In this document: positions 25,393 to 34,137 of the stretch, piece after piece | Numbering within the stretch: position 1 is the stretch's first letter | Layout: each line of letters starts with the position of its first letter | NCBI GenBank assembly: GCA_041592335.1 | Contig: JBFHQE010000008.1 | Location: 62,001 to 126,000 of the forward strand | Direction: 5' to 3' | Source of the DNA: JBFHQE01 sp041592335 | Lineage (GTDB): Bacteria; Pseudomonadota; Gammaproteobacteria; Thiohalobacterales; Thiohalobacteraceae | Length of the DNA stretch: 64,000 nucleotides | Translations under genes and position numbers: made by a program | The notes under the pieces: generated by a model | What the model saw: the letters and a program-made list of their open reading frames with translations, nothing else | What the model was told of the DNA's origin: nothing | The model's database searches: none

Positions 25393-25560
25393 ATGGCAAA
25401 GAGCGCACGTGACAAGATCAAGCTGGTCTCTTCAGCAGGCACCGGCCACTTCTACACCACGGACAAGAACAAGCGTAACACTCCGGACAAGATGGAAATG
25501 CGCAAGTACGATCCCGTGGTTCGCAAGCACGTAATGTACAAGGAAGCCAAGATCAAGTAA
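25393..25560 (+). CDS. rpmG: Large ribosomal subunit protein bL33
   Basis: A 55-codon gene read directly from the sequence: MAKSARDKIKLVSSAGTGHF at the start and KHVMYKEAKIK at the end. There are no CxxC pairs, so this is the zinc-independent form of L33, matching the zinc-free L28 next to it. The AGGAGA ribosome-binding site is 6 bases upstream. A terminator starts 16 bases after the stop. Confidence 0.97.
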   Translation: MAKSARDKIKLVSSAGTGHFYTTDKNKRNTPDKMEMRKYDPVVRKHVMYKEAKIK

Positions 25561-25575
25561 GGATCAGGCAGCCAC

Positions 25576-25606
25576 AAAAAACCCGGCCATTGATGCCGGG
25601 TTTTTT
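25576..25606 (+). terminator. Rho-independent terminator of rpmB-rpmG
   Basis: Twelve-base arms AAAAAACCCGGC (25576-25587) and GCCGGGTTTTTT (25595-25606) with a seven-base loop. The A/T ends make it able to stop transcription from both strands, so it may also serve the convergent desaturase gene. Confidence 0.93.
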
Positions 25607-25613
25607 ATTGCCG

Positions 25614-25636
25614 CTCGCGAGCAAGCTCGCTCCTAC
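25614..25636. repeat. REP-type repeat (GTAGGAGCGG family), half copy
   Basis: CTCGCGAGCAAGCTCGCTCC followed by TAC matches the right arm of the REP hairpin at 19665-19713. The left arm is missing. It sits between the rpmG terminator and the end of the desaturase gene. Confidence 0.7.
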
Positions 25637-25644
25637 AGAAAAAC

Positions 25645-26853
25645 CTACACCGCCGGCTGCGGCATCAGGCTATAGCCTTTCAAGCGTCCCGCAAACTCCT
25701 GCAATGCCTTGATACCGGTCGCTTCCGCCTGCGCACACCATTCCTGCAGTGCCTTGACCAGCTGTTCATGCGATGTTGCCTTGCGGTTCCAGATGGCCTG
25801 CAGCTTCTCACGATACTGATAGACCACCGCCAGCTGTTGGTAGTTCTTCAACAGGTCACCGAGACGTTTACGCGCCGACTCGTCCATCAGGCTCTGTTCG
25901 CGGATTACCAGCCGTCTGGCCTGCGCCATCATGGTTTTGCAGGATTGATCCGCGCTGCGCCACTCCTCTTTCAGCACCGGCAGCATCACGTCCTTCGCGT
26001 AATGCGCCATCACATCCAGCTGGTTACGCACCACCGCACGCACGGTCTCCAGGTCAACGCTCTGCTTGGCATCCGCGTAATAACCCTGCGGCGCGACCTT
26101 TTTCACCTTCGCCAGGCCGACAATCTCCAGGCTGCGAATATAAAGCCAACCGATATCGAACTCCCACCACTTGGAAGACAGCTTGGCTGAACTCGAGTAG
26201 GCGTGATGGTTGTTGTGCAGCTCTTCACCGCCAATCAGGATTCCCCAGGGCGAAATATTAGTCGACATGTCGCGGCTTTCGAAATTGCGGTAACCCCACC
26301 AGTGTCCCAGGCCGTTAATGACGCCCGCCGCAAAGAACGGAATCCAGATCATTTGCACCGCCCAGATCGTCAGACCCGCCGCACCGAACAGTGCCAGATC
26401 GATCAACAGCATGATACTGATGCCCAGCATCGGGCGGAGGCGATAGACATGCCGCTCCAGCCAGTCATTCGGCGTACCCTGGCTGTATTTATCAAGGGTT
26501 GCCTGATTCTTCGCTTCCTCGCGGTAGAGTTCCGCGCCGCGCCACAGCACGGTATCGATCCCCTTGCACTTGGGGCTGTGCGGATCGGCCTCGGTTTCGC
26601 AGGCCGCGTGATGCTTGCGGTGGATCGACACCCATTCGGCGGTCACCATACCGGTGGTCAGCCACAGCCAGAAACGGAAAAAATGGCTGGGCAGGGCATG
26701 GAGCTCGAGCGCGCGATGCGCCTGGTGGCGGTGCAGAAAAATCGTGACACTGGCGATGGTAATGTGGGTCAGAGCCAGTGTGATGAGAATAAGCGCCCAG
26801 ACGGGCAGATCCAGAAAGCCGTGCGCCAGCAGGCCGATCAGAACGTCTTGCAT
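25645..26853 (-). CDS. Acyl-CoA/acyl-lipid delta-9-type fatty acid desaturase
   Basis: A 402-residue membrane di-iron desaturase. The three His boxes are HRHQAH (near residue 41), HRKHH (near 80) and HNNHH (near 216), separated by hydrophobic helices. This spacing matches stearoyl-CoA-type aerobic desaturases that put a cis double bond into saturated acyl chains to adjust membrane fluidity. The last ~150 residues are a soluble helical tail, also seen in homologues. An electron donor gene is not adjacent. The 167 bases upstream, shared with the divergent HDOD gene, hold no regulator site I recognise. Confidence 0.9.
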   Translation of the reverse strand: MQDVLIGLLAHGFLDLPVWALILITLALTHITIASVTIFLHRHQAHRALELHALPSHFFRFWLWLTTGMVTAEWVSIHRKHHAACETEADPHSPKCKGIDTVLWRGAELYREEAKNQATLDKYSQGTPNDWLERHVYRLRPMLGISIMLLIDLALFGAAGLTIWAVQMIWIPFFAAGVINGLGHWWGYRNFESRDMSTNISPWGILIGGEELHNNHHAYSSSAKLSSKWWEFDIGWLYIRSLEIVGLAKVKKVAPQGYYADAKQSVDLETVRAVVRNQLDVMAHYAKDVMLPVLKEEWRSADQSCKTMMAQARRLVIREQSLMDESARKRLGDLLKNYQQLAVVYQYREKLQAIWNRKATSHEQLVKALQEWCAQAEATGIKALQEFAGRLKGYSLMPQPAV

Positions 26854-27020
26854 GAATTAAAGTCTCGCTTGTCTTACGGGCCAGCCACTCTACCACAGGC
26901 ATCCGATGGTAATCTTACCGCTTATCGAATTTAACAAATTGTCACTTTCGCCGTTACGCTTGCAGAGAGCAGGTCGCCAGCCTACCATCGAGCGGCCTGA
27001 GGATAGGAAGCCCACTGATA

Positions 27021-28226
27021 ATGCAAGACATTTTTATTGGCAGACAGCCCATTTTCGACCGCAACCTGAAGGTCTACGCCTACGAGTTGCTGTTCCGCTC
27101 AGGTAACGCCAATCGCGCCCAGATCATCGATGGCGACCAGGCCACTTCCAAGGTCATCAGCAATGCCTTCATCGAGTTTGGCCTGGATGAAATCGTGGGG
27201 AACCGCCTGGCGTTTCTCAACCTGACACGCAGTTTTCTTACCGGCGGCGTGGATATTCCGCTGCCGCGCGACCGGCTGGTACTGGAGATCCTCGAAGACA
27301 TCACACCGGATGACAGCATCATCCAGGGTGTCGAGAAATTAAAACAAGGCGGTTACAAGTTGGCGCTGGACGACTTCCTGTATCGCGAGGAACTCAAACC
27401 ACTGATCCCCTTCTGCGAGATTATCAAGATCGACATCATGCCCATGGATGAACAGCAGATTCGCGAGCATGTCGAGTTGTTGAAACAATACCCGGTCAAG
27501 CTGCTTGCGGAAAAAGTGGAAACCTCGGCGGAATACGACTTCTGTCATGATCTCGGCTTCGACTATTTCCAGGGCTATTTCCTGTCCCATCCGGAAATCG
27601 TCAAGGGCAAGGAGATAACGCCCAATGGACTCGCCACCGTGCGCCTGCTGGCCCAGTTACAGGATCCGGAAATCACTGCGGAAAAACTCGAGGGACTGAT
27701 CAGCCAGGACGTGGGGCTGAGCTTCAAGCTGCTGCGCTATATCAATTCCGCCTTCTTCTCTTTCTCAAAGAGTATCGAATCCATCCGCCAGGCCGTGGTC
27801 TATCTGGGCACGTCGGCACTCAAGACCTGGGCCACCCTGCTGGTATTCTCCGGCGTGGAAGACAAACCGCATGAGTTAATGACGCTGGCCATGCAGCGCG
27901 CCAAGATGTGTGAACTGCTGGCTGAAAACGCAAAGCAGAAAAACGCTGAAACCTATTTCACCGTCGGCCTGTTTTCCGCGGTTGAAGCGCTGCTGGAAAT
28001 CCCCTTGAAAGATATTCTGAACAACCTGCCCTTCAGCAGCGAGGTCAAAACCGCGTTAATAGAACAACGCGGCCCCTATGGCGAAGCTTTAAAGTGCGTG
28101 CTCGCCTTTGAACAGGCCAACTGGCAGGATGCCAGATACGACAACCTGGCAACAACGCAAATCTCGGAAGCTTACGTCAGCGCCACCAAGTGGGCGGACG
28201 CCTCAGTCAGCGCATTACGCACCTGA
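27021..28226 (+). CDS. Degenerate EAL plus HDOD signalling protein
   Basis: A 401-residue protein. Residues about 1-200 form an EAL-like domain whose signature is altered: ELLFRS in place of EALLR, LALDDFLYREE in place of the DDFGTG loop, and LLAEKVET in place of AEGVET. Phosphodiesterase activity is therefore unlikely. Residues about 200-395 form an HDOD domain (QDPEITAEKLEGLISQDVGL, LLRYINSAFFSF). The YuxH/CdgJ-like class of EAL-HDOD proteins controls motility or surface behaviour through protein contacts. It stands alone between the desaturase and an ORF6N gene. Confidence 0.88.
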   Translation: MQDIFIGRQPIFDRNLKVYAYELLFRSGNANRAQIIDGDQATSKVISNAFIEFGLDEIVGNRLAFLNLTRSFLTGGVDIPLPRDRLVLEILEDITPDDSIIQGVEKLKQGGYKLALDDFLYREELKPLIPFCEIIKIDIMPMDEQQIREHVELLKQYPVKLLAEKVETSAEYDFCHDLGFDYFQGYFLSHPEIVKGKEITPNGLATVRLLAQLQDPEITAEKLEGLISQDVGLSFKLLRYINSAFFSFSKSIESIRQAVVYLGTSALKTWATLLVFSGVEDKPHELMTLAMQRAKMCELLAENAKQKNAETYFTVGLFSAVEALLEIPLKDILNNLPFSSEVKTALIEQRGPYGEALKCVLAFEQANWQDARYDNLATTQISEAYVSATKWADASVSALRT

Positions 28227-28293
28227 TAGTCATTGAAATGCCATACAACATCCATCACGCGCAAGGAAGCGCCACGAACAACAAGGAATCGTT

Positions 28294-28836
28294 ATGTCCA
28301 GCCTGCAACCCATCGAGCTAATTACTTCAAAGATACTTGTCATACGCAATCAAAAGGTCATGATCGATTCCGACCTTGCCGAACTCTATGGCGTCCCCAC
28401 CAAGAGACTTAACGAACAGGTCAAACGTAATCCCGCTCGCTTTCCGAACGATTTCATGTTTCAGCTCACGGAAACGGAAAAACAAGAGGTGGTCGCAAAT
28501 TGCGACCACCTAGATAAACTCAAGTTTTCAAAGACATTACCATTCGCCTTCACCGAACACGGCGCCATTCAGGCGGCAAACGTTCTGAATTCGCCGCAGG
28601 CCGCCGAAGTTGGCGTTTATGTCGTCCGCGCATTTGTGCGGCTTCGTGAATTACTTGCTTCCAGCAAAGAACTGGCACAGCGGCTGGACGAGCTGGAGCA
28701 GCGTATCGAGCGTAAGCTGGAAACTCATGACCAGGCCATAACCGGATTAATCAAAACCTTGAGGCAGATGATGGCACCAAATGAGACGAAGAAACGGCCA
28801 ATTGGATTTATTCATCCGAAAGACGACGCTTCATAA
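28294..28836 (+). CDS. ORF6N domain protein
   Basis: A 180-residue protein with an N-terminal ORF6N DNA-binding domain (SKILVIRNQKVMIDSDLAEL, VPTKRLNEQVKRNPARFP, FAFTEHGAIQAANVL) and a C-terminal coiled-coil-like tail (LASSKELAQRLDELEQRIER). The family is typical of phages, plasmids and mobile islands, often linked to anti-repressor functions, but also found as single chromosomal genes. No integrase, repeat boundary or other phage gene is nearby. It overlaps the convergent HyuA-like gene by 6 bases. Probably a recent arrival; function unknown. Confidence 0.85.
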   Translation: MSSLQPIELITSKILVIRNQKVMIDSDLAELYGVPTKRLNEQVKRNPARFPNDFMFQLTETEKQEVVANCDHLDKLKFSKTLPFAFTEHGAIQAANVLNSPQAAEVGVYVVRAFVRLRELLASSKELAQRLDELEQRIERKLETHDQAITGLIKTLRQMMAPNETKKRPIGFIHPKDDAS

Positions 28837-30795
28837 ATCACGATTGTCTTTCTCAAGAAAAAGATTACCAGCCCCGGCAACCCGCGCATTCCACCCCGGC
28901 GCTATATACGTTGTCGCAACCGCCTCAACGATTAACGCGGGCCCGGTTAGTTCCTGACCTTCAGCCAGGTCATTGCGTTGCCAAACCGGTACAGCTTGCT
29001 CGACACCATAGACCGCCACATGATCGACCGGCTGGCCGGAAACAGAACACAACCTGGATAACTCAACTTTCGGATCTTCCGCCCGCACCGCAACCCGCGC
29101 ATTCACCAGCGCCACCGGCTCTTCCAGGCGATGTCCATAACGCTGCTCATGCGACGCATGAAATTCTTTTACAGTTTGATCTTTGTCCTGCCAGGGAATA
29201 TTCAGCGTAAAACTCTGCCCCTGGTAACAAAGATCAAGACTGCGCTCGATCGACAAGCGCTGTTCGACCTGACCTTCCGCCAGCAATGCCGCCACGCCTT
29301 CCTTGGCCATGGCATCAAAAACTGCGTTTAATTCATCCGTATCGATTTCATCCAGCCGTCGAGAAAGGGTTCTGGATAACTGTCGACCCGGTGGCGTCAC
29401 CAGCATGCCAAACGCGGACAGCACACCGGCATGCATCGGCACCAGGGCTTTATCCATGCCCATGGCTTCCGCCAGCGCGCACACATGCAGACCACCGGCA
29501 CCGCCAAACGACGTCAACACATACTCACGCGGATTTTCGCCGCGATTCACCGAAATAACCCGCAACGCGCGCGCCATGTGCTCATTGGCCAGCGCAACAA
29601 TACCCGCTGCCGCCTCTTCAATGGCAACCGCCAACTGATCGGCCAGCTGTTTCACCGCATGACGCGCGGCTGTTACATCAAGCCGCAAACTACCACCCAG
29701 TGACGCGCTTGAAGGCAAGCGCCCCAGCACCAGGTTTGCATCGGTCACCGTCGGCTCGACTCCACCATTGCCGTAACAGGCTGGCCCGGGCATTGCGCCC
29801 GCCGACTCCGGTCCAACCTGCAACAGGCCACCGGCATCGACACGCGCAATCGAGCCGCCACCGGCGCCAATGGTATGCATGTCCACCATCGGCACCGCGA
29901 CGGGATAATCGCCAATTGAGGATTCGTTGGTCAATCGCGGTCGCCCCTCGATCAGGGCAACGTCTGTCGACGTGCCGCCCATATCAAAGGTAAGCAGCTT
30001 GTCGCAGCCCGCCAGTTGGCCAATGTAACGTGCTCCCATCAGGCCGCCCGCAGGCCCGGACAACAACAAATGCACTGCCAGCTCACCCGCCTGGGTCGCA
30101 CTCGCGGTTTCGCCACTGCTTTGCATCACAGCCACCGGCGCGGGCGACACACCTTGTTCCAGGCGTCTGAGATAACCCTGCACCAGCGGCCCGACATAGG
30201 CATTGAGAAAAGTCGCCATGCCGCGCTCGTATTCCCGGTACTCGGGCAACACACGCGACGAACGTGAAATAAAAATGCCGCCAGGGATCGCCGCCTCGAT
30301 ACGGCGCTCCGCCTCGTCATTCAAATAGGAAAACAGCAGATTAATGGCAACGGCTTGCGGCTGTAATGTTTCCAGCTGTTGCTGCAACGCGATCAGATCC
30401 TGTTCCGTCAGGGGTTCGAGCCACTCTCCCTGGGCATTGAGACGTCCACCGGTTTCCAGGCATAACTCGGCAGGCACCGGTGGCCGTTGTTGCACAGGCT
30501 GCAGGTTATACAGCTCGCGCCGGTTTTGTCGGCCGATGGTCAGCACATCGCCCAGACCGCGATTGGCGATATAGGCGGTACGCACGCCCTTGCCTTCCAG
30601 CACGGCGTTGGTTGCAACCGTGGAACCATGGATCAAACGATACTGTCCGACATCCAGACCCAGTTCCCGAATACCCTGCAGAATGGCCTGCTCGGGTGCA
30701 TTGGGTGTCGACAGCACCTTGTGCACGCGCAAACCTTGCCGGTCAATGACCACAAAGTCCGTGAAGGTGCCGCCGGTGTCGATACCGATAAACAT
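28831..30795 (-). CDS. Hydantoinase/oxoprolinase family protein, HyuA-like subunit
   Basis: A 654-residue protein with N-terminal FIGIDTGGTFTDFVVIDRQG and the central GGTSTDVALIEGRP, both hallmarks of HyuA-type ATP-dependent N-methylhydantoinase or 5-oxoprolinase subunits. The LHVCALAEAMGMDKALVP segment is also typical. These enzymes normally need a HyuB partner, encoded next door or fused. Here neither neighbour is HyuB: an ORF6N gene overlaps its 3' end and repeats precede its 5' end. It could be an orphan, could act with a distant partner, or could be a remnant of a larger operon. The substrate is unknown. Confidence 0.85.
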   Translation of the reverse strand: MFIGIDTGGTFTDFVVIDRQGLRVHKVLSTPNAPEQAILQGIRELGLDVGQYRLIHGSTVATNAVLEGKGVRTAYIANRGLGDVLTIGRQNRRELYNLQPVQQRPPVPAELCLETGGRLNAQGEWLEPLTEQDLIALQQQLETLQPQAVAINLLFSYLNDEAERRIEAAIPGGIFISRSSRVLPEYREYERGMATFLNAYVGPLVQGYLRRLEQGVSPAPVAVMQSSGETASATQAGELAVHLLLSGPAGGLMGARYIGQLAGCDKLLTFDMGGTSTDVALIEGRPRLTNESSIGDYPVAVPMVDMHTIGAGGGSIARVDAGGLLQVGPESAGAMPGPACYGNGGVEPTVTDANLVLGRLPSSASLGGSLRLDVTAARHAVKQLADQLAVAIEEAAAGIVALANEHMARALRVISVNRGENPREYVLTSFGGAGGLHVCALAEAMGMDKALVPMHAGVLSAFGMLVTPPGRQLSRTLSRRLDEIDTDELNAVFDAMAKEGVAALLAEGQVEQRLSIERSLDLCYQGQSFTLNIPWQDKDQTVKEFHASHEQRYGHRLEEPVALVNARVAVRAEDPKVELSRLCSVSGQPVDHVAVYGVEQAVPVWQRNDLAEGQELTGPALIVEAVATTYIAPGWNARVAGAGNLFLEKDNRDL

Positions 30796-30835
30796 GGGGC
30801 GCTATGATACCCAAATCGTGGACGCAATCAGATAC

Positions 30836-30886
30836 GGGTGTTTTTTCGAGCGACTCAAAGTCTTTTGGAGCGAGCAAAAACTAACC
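30836..30886. repeat. Dispersed repeat A, copy 2
   Basis: Matches 10186-10236 at 45 of 51 positions, with the same ends (GGGTGTTTTTTCG and AAAAACTAACC). In this copy the centre GACTCAAAGTC is a small hairpin. It lies 41 bases upstream of the HyuA-like start and next to repeat B copy 2. Confidence 0.7.
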
Positions 30887-30913
30887 GTAACTGATTGCAT
30901 TGCAACTACTGCC

Positions 30914-31016
30914 AGTCGTCAGCGATGTTCTCCGGTTCGCGCACAACTCAGATTGCGCGTTCCGCGCAATTGCTTCGAACAGGGTACGCTCACTCTACGA
31001 ACACCGATGACCACTT
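30914..31016. repeat. Dispersed repeat B, copy 2
   Basis: AGTCGTCAGCGATGTT (30914-30929) faces AACACCGATGACCACT (31001-31016), pairing at 13 of 16 positions. The ends differ in sequence from those of copy 1 but play the same role. The core, with GATTGCGCG facing CGCGCAATT, matches copy 1. It fills the gap between the divergent HyuA-like and ABC genes (30796-31082). Confidence 0.55.
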
Positions 31017-31082
31017 GAGACTAGCACTGTCCGTACGATCGATTACAATAGGCCTCAGCAAACCATAACGACAACACGGACG

Positions 31083-32018
31083 ATGACCGAAACCCTGATC
31101 AAGGCAGAACACCTGACCCGCTACTACGGCCCCAACTGCGCCGTGGACGATGTCAGCTTCACCCTGGCCAAGGGCGAAGTGCTGGGATTCCTTGGCCCGA
31201 ATGGCGCTGGCAAGTCCAGCACCATGCAGATGCTGACCGGCAACCTGGCACCGAGCGCCGGACACATTGAAGTCAACGGCATCGACCTGCTCGACAATCC
31301 CCGCGAAGCCAAGCGCGAACTGGGCTACCTGCCCGAACAGCCACCCCTGTACCGCGAACTCACCGTCGATGAGTACCTTCATTATTGCGCGCGCCTCAAC
31401 CGGCTGGCGCGCAGCGCCATCAAGGCCGCCGTGAATTCCGCCAAGGAACGCTGCGGATTGGGCAATGTCAGCAAACGCCTGATCAGCAATCTATCCAAAG
31501 GTTATCAGCAGCGCGTCGGCATCGCCCAGGCCATCCTGCATAACCCGGCCGTCGTCATTCTCGATGAACCCACCGTGGGACTCGACCCGATCCAGATCCG
31601 CGAAATCCGTTCACTGATCCGGGAGCTTGGCGAGAACCACGGCATTATTCTTTCAACCCATATCCTGCCCGAGGTACAGGGCACCTGTAACCGGGTGCAG
31701 ATCATCAACCAGGGCAAGCTGGTCTACAGCGACAACATGGCCAACCTGGAACAGAGCTTCCAGGCCAGACAACTGATCCTGCAACTGCGTAACCCGCCAA
31801 CACTGACCGACCTGGAAAGCATCACGGGCGTCACCGATGCACAGGCACTGACTGACCATCGCTTCCTGATCAGCTTCGATACAGACTCACCCGCGGAAGC
31901 GATTGTGGATGCCGCCAGTGAGCATGGCTGGGGCCTGCAGGAGCTGACCCCGGAACGTCGCAGCCTGGAACAATTGTTCGTGGAACTGACCAGCAAGGAC
32001 CACGGGGAGGCTGCCTGA
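31083..32018 (+). CDS. ABC transporter ATP-binding protein, GldA-like
   Basis: A 311-residue ATPase. Walker A is GPNGAGKSS, the signature is NLSKGYQQRVGIAQA (LSKGY rather than LSGGQ), Walker B is VVILDEPTVGLDP, and the switch His is in ILSTHIL. The first gene of a four-gene operon (ATPase, permease, Gld-type auxiliary protein, DUF4340 protein) with one-base overlaps. The set resembles gliding-motility GldA-GldF-GldG of Bacteroidetes, but occurs widely in non-gliding proteobacteria where its substrate is unknown. Confidence 0.9.
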   Translation: MTETLIKAEHLTRYYGPNCAVDDVSFTLAKGEVLGFLGPNGAGKSSTMQMLTGNLAPSAGHIEVNGIDLLDNPREAKRELGYLPEQPPLYRELTVDEYLHYCARLNRLARSAIKAAVNSAKERCGLGNVSKRLISNLSKGYQQRVGIAQAILHNPAVVILDEPTVGLDPIQIREIRSLIRELGENHGIILSTHILPEVQGTCNRVQIINQGKLVYSDNMANLEQSFQARQLILQLRNPPTLTDLESITGVTDAQALTDHRFLISFDTDSPAEAIVDAASEHGWGLQELTPERRSLEQLFVELTSKDHGEAA

Positions 32019-32770
32019 TGATTCTGAGCATCGCCGCACGCGAAGTCCGCACCCTGTTTCTGTCGCCGCTGGCCTGGTCGGTGCTGGCCGTGGTGCAGTT
32101 CATACTCGCGTATCTTTTTCTCTCACAGATCGACACCTACAGTATGCTGGCACCGCAACTGGTGGGCATGGAAGGCGCACCGGGCATCAGCGACATCATC
32201 GTCGCACCGCTGTTCGGCAATACCGCCGTCATCCTGCTACTGGTCGCGCCCCTGATCACCATGCGCGCCATTGCCGAGGAACGCCGCAACAAGACTCTGA
32301 GCCTGCTACTTTCCGCGCCGGTTTCCATGACGGAAATCGTGCTGGGCAAATACTTTGGCCTGCTGTTCTTCTTCCTGATCATGATCAGCATGATTGCGCT
32401 AATGCCGTTATCGCTGCTCGCGGGCACCGACCTTGACCTTGGCAAGCTGGCCAGCGGTCTGCTCGGAATTGTTTTATTGATCGCGGCCTTTACCGCGGCT
32501 GGTTTATTCATGTCCAGCCTGACTGATCATTCGACGGTGGCCGCCGTCAGCACCTTTGGCTTGCTGTTGTTACTCTGGATCATTGACTGGGCGGGCAATT
32601 CCGGCGCCGAAGTCGGCACCGTCTTCAGTTATCTCTCGGTGTTGCGTCATTACGAATCCCTGCTGAAAGGCCTGTTTAACAGCACCGACGTGATTTATTA
32701 CCTGTTATTCATAGTCACATTCCTGGTGCTGAGCATTCAGCGCCTGGATGCCCAACGCTTGCCGCATTAA
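32018..32770 (+). CDS. ABC transporter permease, GldF-like
   Basis: A 250-residue ABC-2 type membrane protein with six hydrophobic segments. The family mark MRAIAEERRNKTLSLLLSAP lies near residue 83, followed by VSMTEIVLGKYF. The start codon shares one base with the stop of the ATPase gene (TGATG), so translation is coupled. It forms the membrane channel of the transporter with the next gene product. Confidence 0.9.
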   Translation: MILSIAAREVRTLFLSPLAWSVLAVVQFILAYLFLSQIDTYSMLAPQLVGMEGAPGISDIIVAPLFGNTAVILLLVAPLITMRAIAEERRNKTLSLLLSAPVSMTEIVLGKYFGLLFFFLIMISMIALMPLSLLAGTDLDLGKLASGLLGIVLLIAAFTAAGLFMSSLTDHSTVAAVSTFGLLLLLWIIDWAGNSGAEVGTVFSYLSVLRHYESLLKGLFNSTDVIYYLLFIVTFLVLSIQRLDAQRLPH

Positions 32771-32772
32771 TC

Positions 32773-34137
32773 ATGGACGTTACCCAGCGCACCAAAACCT
32801 CCTTACGCCTGCAGCGCTATATCGCGACATTGCTGTTTCTGGGCATCGTCGGCCTGCTCGCCTGGCTGAGCATGCAGTATGTGTATCAGGCCGACTGGAC
32901 GCACGGCCAGCGTCACAGCCTCTCGCAGGACAGCAGACAATTACTCAATTCGCTCAACGATCCCGTCATCATCACCGCCTTTGCTCGCGACCTGAAAGAA
33001 CTGCGTGGTCCGATCAGGGATATGATTGGCCGCTATCAGCGCATCAAGCCGGATATCACGCTGAACTTCGTCAACCCGGATGCCGAGCCCGAGCGCGTGC
33101 GTGAACTCGGCGTCACCATTGAAGGCGAACTGCGTATTGCCTATCAGGGGCGTAGTGAACGCGTGCAGAGTCTCAGCGAACAGACCATCACTAATGCACT
33201 GGTGCGCGTCGCGCGACAGGGTGACCGCTGGATTGCCTTCCTCACCGGTCATGGCGAGCGCGACCCGCTTGGCCAGCGTAATTTCGATCTGGGCACCTTT
33301 GGCGAAGAACTGAAACGCCAGGGACTGAATATGCAGTCCCTCAATCTCACCACGACCCCGGCAATACCGGACAACATCAGTTTCCTGGTCATCGCCAGTC
33401 CGCAACTGGCGCTACTGCCCGGCGAAGTTCGCCTGATCCGTGAATACCTCCAGCGTGGCGGTAATCTATTGTGGCTGCTTGATCCCGGCGAGAATGGCGG
33501 CCTTGCGCGTATCGCTGAGTCCTTCGGCCTGGAAATGCTGCCGGGCATGGTGGTCGACGCCACCGGGCAGCTATTCGGTATCCAGAGCCCGGACTTTGTC
33601 ATCATCCCGGATTACCCGGCACATCCGGTGACAAGAGAGCTACCGGGCATCACCCTGTTCCCCGGTGTTAAAGCACTCGATGTGCGCAATGACGGTAACG
33701 ACTGGGAGGCAACGGCCATTCTGCATACGCTGGAACGCGCCTGGACCGAAACCGGTGTACTGCAGGGCGAAATTCGCTATGACATCGACACCGATGAGCA
33801 ACGCGGACCCTTTGCCATCGGCTTCGCCTTCAGTCGCATGCAGCTACGTAACGCCAATGAGCAACACCAGCAACGCGTGGTCATTATTGGCGACGGCGAC
33901 TTCTTATCCAACGCCTATCTCGGCAATGGCGCTAACCTCGACCTGGGATTGAACATTGTGCACTGGCTGAGTCATGACGATGACTTCATCAGTATCCGCA
34001 CCCGCAGCGCACCCGATCAATCGCTGGAACTCAGCACTACCGAACAGGCCGTCATCGGTTTCGGCTTCCTGTTTATTCTGCCCGGTATTCTGCTACTGCT
34101 CGGCCTGGTCATCTGGCTGCGCCGCCGCAAGCGCTGA
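32773..34137 (+). CDS. Gld-type ABC auxiliary protein (GldG-like, DUF4350/ABC_transp_aux)
   Basis: A 454-residue protein with an N-terminal transmembrane helix (about residues 15-37), a large extracytoplasmic region (about 40-420) and a C-terminal helix (FGFLFILPGILLLLGLVIWL) ending in Arg/Lys. The start of the extracytoplasmic part, with TLNFVNPDAEPERVRELG, and the central FLTGHGERDPLGQRNFDLG are typical of the ABC_transp_aux domain in GldG and in intraflagellar-transport-like folds. It lies 2 bases after the permease gene and shares one base with the next gene. Confidence 0.88.
   Translation: MDVTQRTKTSLRLQRYIATLLFLGIVGLLAWLSMQYVYQADWTHGQRHSLSQDSRQLLNSLNDPVIITAFARDLKELRGPIRDMIGRYQRIKPDITLNFVNPDAEPERVRELGVTIEGELRIAYQGRSERVQSLSEQTITNALVRVARQGDRWIAFLTGHGERDPLGQRNFDLGTFGEELKRQGLNMQSLNLTTTPAIPDNISFLVIASPQLALLPGEVRLIREYLQRGGNLLWLLDPGENGGLARIAESFGLEMLPGMVVDATGQLFGIQSPDFVIIPDYPAHPVTRELPGITLFPGVKALDVRNDGNDWEATAILHTLERAWTETGVLQGEIRYDIDTDEQRGPFAIGFAFSRMQLRNANEQHQQRVVIIGDGDFLSNAYLGNGANLDLGLNIVHWLSHDDDFISIRTRSAPDQSLELSTTEQAVIGFGFLFILPGILLLLGLVIWLRRRKR

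Noticed and set aside
28294..28836. Prophage remnant around the ORF6N gene
   Set aside because: No integrase, terminase, structural gene, tRNA attachment site or flanking direct repeat is visible.
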